Origin: Muraenolepis orangiensis | Taxonomy: Eukaryota > Chordata > Actinopteri > Gadiformes > Muraenolepididae | Direction of reading: 5' to 3' | Length of the DNA: 64,000 bases | Assembly (NCBI GenBank): GCA_027704905.1 | Contig: CM051004.1 | Location: 4,262,628 to 4,326,627 of the forward strand | Shown here: positions 46,441 to 63,129 of the stretch, in pieces | Layout of the letters: the number at the start of each line of letters is the position of its first letter | Numbering within the stretch: position 1 is the stretch's first letter | The notes under the pieces: model-generated | What the model was told of the DNA's origin: nothing | Database searches by the model: none | Seen by the model: the letters and a program-made list of their open reading frames with translations, nothing else | Made by a program: the position numbers and the translations under genes

Positions 46441-48150
46441 CTTTAAAAAGTACAACAGAACCACACACACCTTTTAATTTATGAATTTTAAAAGATGGAT
46501 GTCCCAAAACTACCTGCAGCTTAACACAGGAAAAACAGAGAGGATAATCATCGGCCCGAAGCAACAACGACCACTATTGGAAGATGTCACACCGTTGTTT
46601 GAGGACTCTACTGTGGCCCAAAGCTCGTGTTAAAAATCTTGGTGTCCTGTTTGACCCGATGCTATCTTTCAATCAACATGTAAAATGTATAACCAGAACT
46701 GCGTTTTTCCATCTTAGAAACATTGCTAGAATACGACCAATGCTGTCTGCCGCGGATGCAGACACTCATCCACGCGTTTATATCGTCTAGCCCAGGGGTT
46801 CCCAACCGGCGGACCGGTACCGGGCCGTGGAGGTGTTACTGCCGGGCCGCCAAACAGCTGTGTGTTTATCATCATTTGACTCAAATCATTTGAGTATAGG
46901 TGAACGGCGGGCGGTATAATCTATATATAGAGATTATATATATAGTATAATCTATATATATGGATTATATAGCGGTATATATGGGCGGTATAATCTATAT
47001 ATATAGATTAAATATATATCGGCGGCATAACGAGACTTTCAGTTGCACGCGCTACTAATGGTAGTGATGGTCGTGTCGGTCGCGAACGAGCCGGTTTGTT
47101 ACGGTGCTCCGCGTACATGCGCGTTTATACTGAAATTGAGCTCTGCCGTTTTGTTGACAACCGGTCGGCGAGAATTATTTTCATGTATCTGCCGGTCCGT
47201 GGCACAAAAAAGGTTGGGAACCCCTGGTCTAGACTACTTGTTTTCTGGGTTACCGAACTCTGCTACGAAAAGCCTCCAGAACACTGCTGCCAAACTTTTG
47301 ACTAGGACCAGAAAGTTTGACCACAAATTTACTCCTCCACTGGCTTCCAGTTAATGCGAGGTCAAATTTCAAGGTGCTACTAGTTACTTATAAAATCCCA
47401 CGCGGATTAGCACCCTCATACCATAATAAGGACCTTCTATCAATCCCAAAAGTCATAGAGAAATGAGCAGGGAATAGAGCGTTCTCCTACCGCGCGCCCT
47501 ATTTGTGGAACAGTCTGCCACCTGGAATCAGGGAAGCAGACTGTTGAAATATTTAAATCTAAACTTAAAACCTACCTTTTTACATTGTCGCCTAGGAGTG
47601 CCCCTCAGCTCTCATTACAGCTAAATCGACCCGTTAGCCAGCACTAGCATACCCCTGCTGCCGATAGGTAGTAGACTAGAGGTTCTCTACATGTTCCATG
47701 TCCACCCTACCCCATCTAACCATCAGACTGATAGGTACTAGACTAGAGGTTCTCTACATGTTCCATGTCCACCCTACCCCATCTAACCACACCGCAGTCT
47801 GCTTCTGTTTTCCAGTGTGCTGCTGTGATCCCCACCTGAAGGATACCAGCCAGCACCACACACATATATATTCTCATTTTAATATTTGTATATTATATGT
47901 ATATTATTATTATTTTTTATACTTTACTATAAGTCATTTATGGCACCCATGTCACTCCTGAACCATCCCTGGAAGGAGGGATCCCCTTCCACTCTGCGTT
48001 CCTTCTCAAGATGTCTTCCTCCATCATTAAGGTTGTTTTTCTTGCCCTGAGGGGGGCTAGGGTTTGGGGGGGTTGTAAACATGGCCTGTGAAGCCCTTTG
48101 AGACTGCAACTGTAATTAAGAGCCATACAAATACAATTGACTTGACTTAA
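46440..48150 (+). mobile_element. LINE 3' half, split by a hAT MITE
   Basis: Encodes LQLNTGKTERIIIGPKQQ-like residues (46510-46570), RVKNLGVLFDPMLSFNQHVK and FFHLRNIARIRPMLSAADAD up to 46785. After the MITE (46793-47226) it continues YLFSGLPNSATKSLQNTAAK and LLTRTRKFDHKFTPPLASS. The 3' UTR has a 70-bp tandem duplication (47655-47790), and the tail has CAATTGACTTGACTT at about 48135-48150. Confidence 0.85.
46793..47226. mobile_element. Second copy of the hAT MITE, nested in a LINE
   Basis: Ends CAGGGGTTCCCAACC and GGTTGGGAACCCCTG as in the copy at 16498. Flanks are GTCTAGCC (46785-46792) and GTCTAGAC (47227-47234), an 8-bp target-site duplication with one mismatch. It is 434 bp against 560 bp, and lacks part of the interior. 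Confidence 0.92.
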
Positions 48151-48165
48151 TTATTTATTTATTTC
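48151..48165 (-). promoter_or_regulatory. Candidate poly(A) signal of thop1
   Basis: TTATTTATTTATTT on the plus strand gives overlapping AATAAA on the minus strand about 55-65 bases past the thop1 stop. It lies beside the LINE tail, so the 3' UTR would be very short. Confidence 0.45.
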
Positions 48166-48216
48166 ATACATCATTGTTTTTTTTTCACTTCCTTCTGAGT
48201 GAGCCAATGTGATTGG

Positions 48217-53566
<5,350 letters not shown>

Positions 53567-53742
53567 ATCAAATGAATGTCGTATTTCTGGAGATTCGTCC
53601 AGTCTAGTTCTGACAGTGTCCTGATCCTGATCCTGGTCCTGGTCCTGACCTGGTCCTGGTTTTGGTCCTGGTCCTGGTCCTGGTTTTCTGATGGTTTTAA
53701 CGGTTTGGAAACACGCTTGCTCTGCCTGACTAGTCACTCGAC

Positions 53743-53780
53743 GTCATAAACATGCGACCACGAAGTCGCATGTTTATGAC
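53743..53780. repeat. Perfect inverted repeat, 16-bp arms, 6-base loop
   Basis: GTCATAAACATGCGAC (53743-53758) is the exact reverse complement of GTCGCATGTTTATGAC (53765-53780), loop CACGAA. Lies about 180 bases upstream of the thop1 start, in the divergent thop1-sgta region. It contains a CGTCA near-CRE (CGACGTCAT, 53740-53747). Confidence 0.93.
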
Positions 53781-53796
53781 CATGAATGAATGAATG

Positions 53797-53837
<41 letters not shown>

Positions 53838-53839
53838 CG

Positions 53840-53955
53840 CCTCCAGCTGGTGATTAGGAGTATGACACCATAGAGGATATATATTTATATTTATATTTAT
53901 ATTTATATTTATATATATCCTCTATGGTGTCATACTCCTGAACACCAGCTGGAGG
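53840..53955. repeat. Long inverted repeat, 43-bp arms, AT-rich loop
   Basis: Arms 53840-53882 and 53913-53955 are reverse complements with two mismatches, separated by 30 bases of TTTATA repeats. The right arm is the first unit of the 59-bp tandem array that follows; the left arm is an inverted unit of that array. Confidence 0.92.
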
Positions 53956-54440
53956 CAGTAGAGAGCTAGGATAGCTCTCTACTGCCTCCATGCCTCTATG
54001 GTGTTATGGTGTCATACTCCTAACCACCAGCTGGAGGCAGTAAAGAGTTATTCTCTGATGGGATGGTGTCATACTCCTAACCACCAGCTGGAGGCAGTAA
54101 AGAGTTATTCTCTGATGGGATGGTGTCATACTCCTGATCCCCAGCTGGGGGCGGTAGAGAGCTATCCTCTACGGTAGGATGGTGTCATACTCCTGATCCC
54201 CAGCTGGGGGCGGTAGAGAGCTATCCTCTACGGTAGAATGGTGTCATACTCCTGATCCCCAGCTGGGGGCGGTAGAGAGCTATCCTCTACGGTAGAATGG
54301 TGTCATACTCCTGATCCCCAGCTGGGGGCGGTAGAGAGCTATCCTCTACGGTAGGATGGTGTCATACTCCTGATCCCCAGCTGGGGGCGGTAGAGAGCTA
54401 TCCTCTACGGTAGGATGGTGTTATACTCTTGGTCCCCACC
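53945..54440. repeat. 59-bp minisatellite between thop1 and sgta
   Basis: About 8 copies of a 59-bp unit (GGTGTCATACTCCTGATCCC then CAGCTGGGGGCGGTAGAGAG). The right copies are nearly identical and the left copies diverge (CTAACCACCAGCTGGAGGC). Confidence 0.94.
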
Positions 54441-55480
54441 GAAGAAGACGTCAACCGTTTAGCCAGCGCTAGCTACTCCAACAGCTGGTAGGATAAACTG
54501 TTTTAATATGAATTATGATCATCTTAATGAATAAATTAATATTATATGTATATCATTTCAACGGTATTATTATAATAGAGAAATCTATCAAAGTATGATG
54601 GATGTTAAGGACATCATAGGTTGATATGTGTTCGTTTAGGGTGGTTTGATCTCCGTTAAGATAGCCTTTAGCCAGACGCACTAACACACTCACTAACCCA
54701 CTCACTCACTAACCCACTCACTCACTCACTAACCCACTCACTAACCCTAGTTTAATGAGTATAAACATCGAGTTAAATCATATAAACATGACGTATTTAA
54801 GACTTCCCCTAGCTGATAGTAATCTGTCGGTTGGATCAGCTGGAATACAACTAGTAGCCCAACTATTAGCCCTAGCATGTGTAGCCCTGCTTTGAGAATG
54901 TTCCATAGGTTCGACTAGAATGTTCTGTAGGTTCTGTTGAATGTTCCTTAGGTTCTGTTTGATGGTCTGTAGGTTCTGCCAACGGAGACTCCTATTACTG
55001 TTGGCAAATGTTTCTGTTTATTGTTTTAAAAATACTGGTCCATAGTTAGCATCCTGGCTAATAATATTATGAGTCATTGTTTCTCCTTCATAGTTTAGTA
55101 ATACTTTATATTATTAATAATCTGTTTCTTCATAGTTTAGTAATACTATGTATTAATATTGACAGTCTTTCTCCTTCATAATTAAGTAATACTATGTATT
55201 AATATTGACAGTCTTTCTCCTTCATAATTCAAGTTAGGTTTATTGTCACTTCACAGTTTACACAAGTATAAGCAATGAGTGAAAATCTTATGTGCAATAC
55301 CCGACGACAGACAGCAGTTATAAAAAACAGAATAGGATACAAAGTGTATTAAATGTATAAAAATGTACAGTCTTTGTCCTTCATAGTTTAGTAATACTAT
55401 GTATTAAAATTTACAGTCTTTCTCGTTTATCCTTTAGTAATACTATATATTATTAATAACAGTTTTCGTCATAGTTTGTC
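54440..55480. other. sgta upstream region and probable 5' UTR intron
   Basis: Holds CACTCACTAACC repeats (54680-54745), duplicated TTTAGTAATACTATGTATTA blocks (55080-55460) and an L2 tail (55228). A strong acceptor (TTTGTCTCCAG, 55477-55487) precedes the sgta ATG by about 26 bases, so a non-coding first exon probably lies further left. Confidence 0.5.
55228..55335 (-). mobile_element. L2-type LINE 3' tail, minus
   Basis: TTCAAGTTAGGTTTATTGTC then ATACCCGACGACAGACAGCA. The end of the same family as L2 copies 1 and 2. Confidence 0.82.
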
Positions 55481-55513
55481 TCCAGGTCCGAGGTTCAGTC
55501 CTCCATCTCCAGA

Positions 55514-57527
55514 ATGACGGACAACAAGCGTCTGGCGTTCTCCATCATCCAGTTCCTTCACGACCAGCTGCGCTCTGGTCAGCTGTCCTCCGACGCCCAG
55601 GAGAGCTTAGAAGGTGAAGTCCTCCTCGTGACCCACCTTTTCTCTGTGTCTCCTGTATTCAATTATAATGATGTTCCTCTTCTTCTTATGTGGTTCTTTA
55701 CACGTCGGGAATAGTTCCTCATGAGAACTAATTTGAACTCTAGAAGCCTTCCACACAGTTCACGGGTTCTAGTATAGCCCAGTACTATTCTTAATGTGGA
55801 TGGAGGATTGAATCCTCTTTATTGGTCACATGTACACACACACTGAAATTAGTTGAACCAGCGACCCTCCGGTTCCCGAGACATGCCCCAACAGACTGAG
55901 CTACTGCCGCCCCTAAAACAGGTTCTAGTATAGTCCAGTACTACACACCGGTTCTAGTATCATATCCTGACCAGGACAAGCCCTGTGTTCCAGTTGCGGT
56001 CCAATGTTTGGAGACAGCGTTCCAGGTGTCGACAGAAGACACTACTCTGGCAGTTCCTCAGACCCTTCCAGAAATCTTCTACTCCGCTACTGCTACGGTC
56101 AGCTGAAGAATAATACTGATGTTAATATGGCTGATATTCATCTAGTTAGCTTCTTACCACCCACTGTTATACTAATAAAATATCTGATAATGATCATATT
56201 AGTGTGTTACAGGTACGTTTAACATAATCTATCTGATACTAATAAATTATATTAATATTGTGAATGATGTTCAGCTCCCGGCCCCTCCCCAGCCGAAGGT
56301 TGTGCCTACCTCAGACCCCCCCGCTGAGGAACAGATGGAAGAAGCTGAGAGACTAAAGACAGACGGTAGGCCGACAGGCGGTAGCCCGACCGACTGAAGA
56401 CAGACAGTAGGCCGACAGACGGTAGGCCGACAGACTGAAGCAGACGTTAGGCCGACAGACTGAAGGCAGACAGTAGGCCGACAGACTGAAGACAGACGGT
56501 AGGCCGACAGACTGAAGACAGACGGTAGGCCGACAGACTGAAGACCGACGGTAGGCCGACAGACTGAAGACAGACGGTAGGCCGACAGACTGAAGACAGA
56601 CGGTAGGCCGACAGACTGAAGACAGACGGTAGGCCGACAGACTGAAGACAGACGGTAGGCCGACAGACTGAAGACAGACGGTAGGCCGACAGACTGAAGA
56701 CAGACGGTAGGCCGACAGACTGAAGACAGACGTTAGGCCGACAGACTGAAGACAGACGTTAGGCCGACAGACTGAAGACAGACGGTAGACGGTAGGCCGA
56801 CAGACTGAAGACAGACGGTAGACGGTAGGCCGACAGACTGAAGACAGACGGTAGACGGTAGGCCGACAGACTGAAGACAGATGGTAGGCCGACAGACTGA
56901 AGACAGACGGTAGGCCGACAGACTGAAGACAGACGGTAGGCCGACAGACTGAAGACCGGCGGTAGGCCGACAGACTGAAGACCGACGGTAGGCCGACAGA
57001 CTGAAGACCGACGGTAGGCCGACAGACTGAAGACAGACGGTAGGCCGACAGACTGAAGACCGACGGTAGGCCGACAGACTGAAGACAGACGGTAGGCCGT
57101 AGAACTGGACCATGGATGTCATTTGTCTTCCTGCTCCTCCTAGGTAACGACCAGATGAAGGTGGAGAATTTTGCGGCTGCTGTAGAGTTTTACTCGAAGG
57201 CGATCACACTAAACCCTCAGAATGCCGTCTACTACTCCAACAGGTACTGTGACCCACTGGATACTAGGTGTTGTTCCTCTGGTGGCCTGCGGAAGCGCTG
57301 TCTCACTAAGTGTTGTTCCTCTGGTGGCCTGCGGGGGCGCTGTGTTTGCAGGGCTGCAGCTAACAGTAAACTAGGGAACTACACAGGAGCCGTCCAGGAC
57401 TGTGAACTGGCCATAGGGATCGACCCCACCTACAGCAAGGCCTACGGAAGGATGGGGTAACTAGGACACTATGTAGGACCCAATATGTAGGACCCACTAT
57501 GTAGGACACCACATGTAGGACTCTCAT

Positions 57528-57594
<67 letters not shown>

Positions 57595-59706
57595 GTCTAG
57601 CTCTAGTCAGCCTCAATAAACACACAGCTGCGGTGAGTTTCTACCAGAAGGCCTTAGAGTTGGACCCTGACAACGAGTCCTACAGGACCAACCTGAAGAT
57701 AGCCCAGCAGAAGATGGAGTCCCCGCTCAGCCCTGTAAGAATCTCTCTCCCTCTCTAATCCGCTCTCACCCCCCAGTATGACCTCACCTTCTCTCTCCCA
57801 TAAGACCTCCCCCTCTCTCTCCCCCTCTCCCCCATAAGACCTCCCCCTCTCTCTCCCCCTCTCCCCCATAAGACCTCCCCCTCTCTCCCCCTCTCTCCCC
57901 CTCTCTCCCCCGCTCTCTCCCTCTCTCTCCCTCTCTCTCCCATAAGACCTCCCCCTCTCTCTCCCCCTCTCTCGCCCATCCTGTGTGTATAATGTGTGTG
58001 TGTGTGTGTGTGTGTGTCTCCAGACAGCGGGGCCAGGGGGGGTGGACCTGGCCGGCCTACTGAGTAACCCTGGCTTCATGAACATGGTATGATGACCTTT
58101 CACCTCTCTAACGTATGATTTCATTGTTTCCATGGATACTGTATGGTTACAGTAGTCCGGTTTGACCTGAAGAGGGCAGCAGTCAGATATTATAATTATT
58201 ATAAATTATATTATAAAGAGTCTGATAGTATTATAATAATTATTATTATTATATTATAAAGTGTCTTAGTATATAATATAACATGTTATCACAGTTAGTG
58301 TCTGCTAGTATATAATATAACATGTTATCACAGTTAGTGTCTGCTAGTATATAATATAACATGTTATCACAGTTAGTGTTTGTTAGTATATAATATAACA
58401 TGTTATCACAGTTAAAGTGTCTTGGTATTTAATATAACATGTTATCACAGTTAGTGTATGTTAGTATATCATATAACATGTTATCACAGTTAGTGTATGT
58501 TAGTATATTATATAACATGTTATCACAGTTAGTGTATGTTAGTATATAATATAACATGTTATCACAGTTAGTGTTTGTTAGTATATAATATAACATGTTA
58601 TCACAGTTAAAGTGTCTTGGTATATAATATAACATGTTATCACAGTTAGTGTATGTTAGTATATCATATAACATGTTATCACAGTTAGTGTATGTTTGTA
58701 TATAATGTAACATGTTATCACAGTTCGAGGGTCTTAGTATATAATATAGCATCTTATCACAGTAAAAGTGTAATTCATTTATCTTTTATTTCAGGCTTCG
58801 TCTCTGATGACCAACCCTCAGGTCCAGCAGCTGTAAGTACAGAACAGGAAGTAGATATCTGACATGACCGGAAGTGGATTTGACGAGACAGGAAGTTGAC
58901 ATCCGAGTGTTGTTTCTTTACTGTTCAGGATGTCAGGGATGATGGCTGGAGGCTACGGGCCCGGAGGAGCCCCGCCCCCTCAGGGACCTGGCCCCGCCCC
59001 CACGGCCCCCCCCGGAGACCTGTCTGGACTCATCCAGGCGTACGTACCAGACTAATAGCTAATACTAATACTTCTAATACTTCTAATACTATTAAAGATT
59101 ACTACTTATACTAGTAAAGAATACTACTTATACTAGTAACTAATACTAGTAACTAATACTAGATTCAAGATTCATGATTTCTATTTGCCATATGCAACAC
59201 GTACAATGGAATCCTTACTCCCAATAGTAGGTATGTGTTGAGGTAACAGTACGGTGTGTACTGGTATATATATTGAGGTAACAGTATTGTGTGTACTGGT
59301 GTATATATTGAGGTAACAGTACTGTGTGTACTGGTGTATATATTGAGGTAGCAGTACTGTGTGTACTGGTGTATATATTGAGGTAACAGTACTGTGTGTA
59401 CTGGTGTATATATTGAGGTAACAGTACTGTGTGTACTGGTGTATATATTGAGGTAACAGTACTATGTGTACTGGTATATATATTGAGGTAACAGTACTGT
59501 GTGTACTGGTATATATATTGAGGTAACAGTACTGTGTGTACTGGTGTATATATTGAGGTAACAGTACTGTGTGTGTGTGTGTGTCCTGCAGGGGGCAGCA
59601 GTTTGCTCAGCAGATGCAGCAACAGAACCCAGAACTCATCGAGCAGCTCAGGAGTCAGATCCGTAGCCGGCCCCCTAGTGCCAGTCATGAGGAACAACAG
59701 CCCTGA
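55514..59706 (+). CDS. sgta: sgta (small glutamine-rich TPR co-chaperone alpha)
   Basis: Homodimeric co-chaperone that binds Hsp70/Hsp90 through TPRs, hands tail-anchored proteins to the GET/BAG6 pathway, and binds hydrophobic clients with its Gln-rich tail. Exons: 55514-55613, 55994-56097, 56275-56365, 57144-57243, 57352-57456, 57596-57734, 58024-58086, 58795-58832, 58929-59039, 59592-59706 (TGA). Phases agree, giving 321 aa (human 313). N-terminal dimer domain: RLAFSIIQFLHDQLRSGQLS and SDAQESLE. TPRs: NDQMKVENFAAAVEFYSKAI, ANSKLGNYTGAVQDCELAIG, LNKHTAAVSFYQKALELDPD. Then LLSNPGFMNMASSLMTNPQ, a Gly/Pro stretch, and QQFAQQMQQQNPELIEQLRS. Faces thop1 head-to-head, as in human. Intron 3 is built of copies of its own 5' splice site. 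Confidence 0.95.
55853..55917 (-). mobile_element. tRNA-derived SINE head, minus, sgta intron 1
   Basis: The reverse complement reads GGGGCGGCAGTAGCTCAGTC then GGAGGGTCGCTGGTTCAA, with A-box and B-box like parts. The remainder of the SINE is reduced to about 50 bp (TCCTCTTTATTGGTCACATG side). Confidence 0.72.
56366..57097 (+). repeat. 26-bp array copying the sgta exon 3 donor
   Basis: About 25 copies of a 26-bp unit (GACTGAAGACAGACGGTAGG then CCGACA). The real junction is GACTAAAGACAGACG then GTAGGCCGACA, differing by one base. Each unit thus carries the last 15 or so exon bases and a complete 5' splice site. Sub-duplications (GGTAGACGGTAGG) occur near 56780-56870. It fills intron 3. Confidence 0.96.
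57532..57591. repeat. (TC)n microsatellite at the sgta exon 6 acceptor
   Basis: CT run ending TGTAG at the acceptor, so it serves as the pyrimidine tract. Confidence 0.96.
57785..57975. repeat. CCCCCTCTCTCTCC repeats with CATAAGACCT, sgta intron 6
   Basis: Pyrimidine-only blocks alternating with CATAAGACCTCCC (5 copies, unit about 35-60 bp), then a (TG)n run leading into the exon 7 acceptor. Confidence 0.9.
58255..58775. repeat. 39-bp minisatellite in sgta intron 7
   Basis: About 13 copies of a 39-bp unit (TAGTATATAATATAACATGT then TATCACAGTTAGTGTCTG). Confidence 0.95.
59160..59222 (-). mobile_element. LINE 3' tail, minus, sgta intron 9
   Basis: TAGATTCAAGATTCATGATT then CAATGGAATCCTTACTCCCA, the last 60 bp of the second L2-like subfamily. 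Confidence 0.7.
59225..59575. repeat. 35-bp minisatellite in sgta intron 9
   Basis: Ten copies of a 35-bp unit (GAGGTAACAGTACTGTGTGT then ACTGGTGTATATATT). The last one grades into the TG run before the exon 10 acceptor. Confidence 0.95.
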
Positions 59707-59794
59707 CCCCTCAGGTACTGTGGTACTGACAGGTACTACTACGTCACATGAACTGTCAGTGGAGGACTGTCTAACCTAATGTTTCTCTTCTCTA

Positions 59795-59972
<178 letters not shown>

Positions 59973-59998
59973 CAGATCATGGAGACAGCAGCTGGTCC

Positions 59999-60004
59999 AA
60001 TAAA
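59999..60004 (+). promoter_or_regulatory. AATAAA poly(A) signal of sgta
   Basis: CCAATAAAGG about 295 bases after the stop, the first clear signal downstream. Confidence 0.7.
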
Positions 60005-62210
60005 GGAGAAATCAACCTTTTCTAACTTGTTTGTTTTCTTATTTATTGACTTGTGATATAAATAAATAACAGTTCAATAGATGTTCTTTTCTTCACCTAT
60101 AATATACTAATATAAATATACTCAACGACATTCAGTACTAACTATCACATGGAAGTCGCTCAATTATATAAAATTAGTCAATAATACAAAGAGTTAGGTT
60201 TTTATACAAGTCCTGATCAATATTTCCCCCTGATCCCTCATTAGTCCGAGTGCTTCTGTTAAATATTAATATAAAATACATTAAATAAAGCTTTTACTTT
60301 AGATGTCTTATATTGATAATAGAAGATCTACACCAAGGGACTCACTGATAAGTGGATTACTCTTCTGTCAACACTGGCTCGACCAATCAGCAGCAGTCTG
60401 TAGTGTGACGTCAAAGAAGGAGGTATGCCGCGTTCCAGACAACTGGTGAGTGGTGAATTCACGACCTCCGACTAGGAAAAGTTAAATGGAACGACACCTG
60501 AAGTCGAACTTTCTACTTGGGGAACTCGGACCCCCGACTTCAGTTTCGTGTTTACCAACAATGACGTCATTTCCACGCATGCGCAGTTTTACGGTTGGCA
60601 AAAGGTCGTGTGTTATTGTTTCTATTACATAGAAAGGCTTGCTCGACTGCTAAACGCAGACACATTTTATGAGTTTTCAAACGGTTTAAACTCCAATAAC
60701 TGCGATAATTCCTACCATAACATTGAATAAAGCCAACTATCATCAAAAGTTTATAAACTGGACGTAATCGTTACCCAATACTGACCTGACAGAAAGATAC
60801 ATATATCATCCGTCACTTTATTGTTATTTTTATTGTGTATCTTTATAGTAGGCCTATGGTGTTTTAAGAAATCCACACTGCAGGAAGGAACGGGGAGTAA
60901 GCGTTCCATTGTACTTGTTACAAATAAACATCTTGAATCTTGCATATACCGCAGAGTCGCGACTGACCCAAAGGCTCCCAGTTCGTTCTATGAATTGCAT
61001 GTATCCAGGCCTCGCTTAATTTGGTTCTCGTTCTGGAATCCTCAGGAACCGTATACTAGAACCCTTTTGGATCCGATTTGTGCAACCAATAACAACAGCT
61101 TACCGGCGTTAGGTCACGCGTCCCTTTTTGACAACCAACAACACGTTACAAACACGCGTGACTTTGGCTGTGACGTCATGAGACACGTCGCTATAATACG
61201 AGTTATAATTTATTTAATTTTACAACGTGTACATGTACTTCGTTTTCAATGTCATGACATTTATCCCCTCTTGTACATTAAAATCAACAGCTCTATATTA
61301 GTATATGTTGCTCTATATATTAGACTATGTGTATCTCTATATATGAGAATGTGTTGCTCTATATATTAGTATATTACTCTATATGAGTATGAATTATTAT
61401 ACATGAGCATACATTACTCTGTATATACTATTATGTGTTTCTCTATATATACGAGTTTGTGTATCCCTATATATGAGTATGTTGCCCTATATACTGTATA
61501 TGAGTATGGTGCTCTGTATGTGTATATGTACCTCTATATATGAGTATATGTTGCTTTACAGTAGTATGTGTTGCTCTATATTGAGATGTCTGGGATCATC
61601 CCCTGACTCTTATCCTCTGGTTGAACTTTATATTTTAAAGAGGGACTTGTTGCTGGATTTAATATCACATTTAAATGATACAATCTAAAGTGTATGATGA
61701 TAATAAACTCTTATATAATAATATTTAACTCTGCCCTGTACTTGTATATTTACATCCATGCAGTACAATGCACCGTCTGAGTTGACTGTCTAACCCGGCT
61801 GTCCTGTGAAGTAGGCTTGAGATCCAAGGTACGAGTAGCACGCAGGAGGCGGTCAGAGGATTGACCTTGTGACCTCCATAATGTAGCCGCTACACTAGCT
61901 TCCTGGTCGCTAAGTTGGTCATTAGCGCCTCACCTGCCTGCATTACATCCAGCCCTGTAACACCTTCTTCCAACACCCAGCATTTCTTGAAGTGGTCCTG
62001 GTTCCAAACGACGGGTGGAACCAGCAAAAGTCTTAGTTGGTCCTTAGATGCATGTCCTAGTTTTGGTCCTAGTCTTGGTGCTTGTGGGTCTTATCCAGAC
62101 AGAACGAGCCTGGAGGTAATCCTATTAGTCCACATCTCTGGCAGCCATCTCCTGGAAAAGCTGCTCTGCTCTTTGGCTGCCGGTTGACATCCAGAGGAGA
62201 ACCAAAAACC
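60005..62210. other. Region between sgta and the SLC1 gene, no exon seen
   Basis: 60428-60600 resembles a repeat common in fish (GTTCCAGACAACTGG, then GAACTCGGACCCCCGACTTC) but I cannot class it. 60830-60950 is a LINE 3' tail (GTTCCATTGTACTTGTTACA then CATCTTGAATCTTGCA). 61280-61600 has degenerate TTGCTCTATATATGAGTATG repeats. 61740-62210 appears unique and should include the SLC1 promoter and 5' UTR. Confidence 0.5.
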
Positions 62211-62833
62211 ATGGAGGAGCTACTGTTACCAAGCAGGGAGGAGGAGGTGCATTCAGACAGCAACAGCTGCTTTGCTCCCGAGGAGAAAGAGGAGAAGACG
62301 ATGGGGGGGCACCTGAAGAGCTTCTTCTCGGAGACTGTAGCGGTGGACCTCCGCCGGACCCTCCGTAACTTCCTTAAGAGGAACGGCCTGTTGACCCTGT
62401 CTGTGTTTGCTGTGCTGTCCGGCTGTGTCCTGGGCTTCGTCCTCAGGGGGAGTCAGCTGTCCACTCAGGTAGGAAGACCTCCTCCTGTCTCCACTCAGGA
62501 CGTGGGGCCAGTTAAGTTGTCCTTCTGTCTTCTTCAGTCCTGTGTTGACAACATGAGACTGTTTTGATGGTCCAACAGACAATATACCAGATTGATTCAC
62601 AATATATGTCAATAATCTACTGGTAATGGTTTTGGTGACAAACAAGCATAACAAAATGTAAGAACCATTAGCATATATTAGTGCCATTGGTCTGAGAGTC
62701 CCTGCTGAACTTTGAACCTGCTGACTGACCTGACCTGTGTTAATTGTTTCCAGGCTAAGATCTACTTCTCATTTCCTGGAGAGCTCCTGATGAGGATGCT
62801 GAAGATGTTGATCCTACCTCTGATTACATCCAG
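62211..62833 (+). CDS. SLC1 (EAAT) glutamate transporter, first two coding exons, partial
   Basis: Sodium-coupled excitatory amino acid transporter of the plasma membrane. Exon 1 is 62211-62468 (86 codons). The start lies in a strong context (AACCATGGAGG), and the upstream in-frame residues look non-coding. Exon 2 is 62754-62833 and ends in phase 2. Exon 1 has an acidic cytosolic N-terminus, then TM1 (RNGLLTLSVFAVLSGCVLGF). Exon 2 encodes IYFSFPGELLMRMLKMLILP, the conserved TM2 block of the family. The paralogue is unclear: the RNGLL and GCVLGF residues look most like SLC1A7 or fish SLC1A8-type genes; SLC1A6 would fit human 19p13 linkage. The remaining exons are beyond the right edge. Confidence 0.88.
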
Positions 62834-62924
62834 GTAAACCTGGACCCCATCAGTCTGGACCCTATAAACCCTGACCCTATAAAGTCCATATAAACCCAGT
62901 AGAAAGCTCAATGGGTAATAAAGG

Positions 62925-63118
62925 ATGTGACCGAATATGGTATTGGATGTGACCTTATATAGGATGTGTCTTTTTATGGTACAGGATGTGACCTTATATG
63001 GTACAGGATGTGATCTTATATGGTACATAATGTGACCTTATATGGTACAGGATGTGACCTTATATGGTACAGGATGTGACCTTATATGGTACAGGATGTG
63101 ACCTTATATGGTACTACT
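62925..63118. repeat. 22-bp minisatellite (GTGACCTTATATGGTACAGG)
   Basis: About 8 copies in intron 2 of the SLC1 gene, 90 bases past the exon 2 donor. Confidence 0.92.
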
Positions 63119-63129
63119 ACTAAGTAGCA

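Noticed and set aside
56733..57122. 129-residue Val-Cys-Arg-Pro repeat frame on the minus strand
   Set aside because: Shadow of the 26-bp sgta intron array.
62082..62210. Upstream extension of the SLC1 start
   Set aside because: The frame is open, but the residues (MWVLSRQNEPGGN) do not resemble any EAAT N-terminus. The ATG at 62211 has a stronger context.
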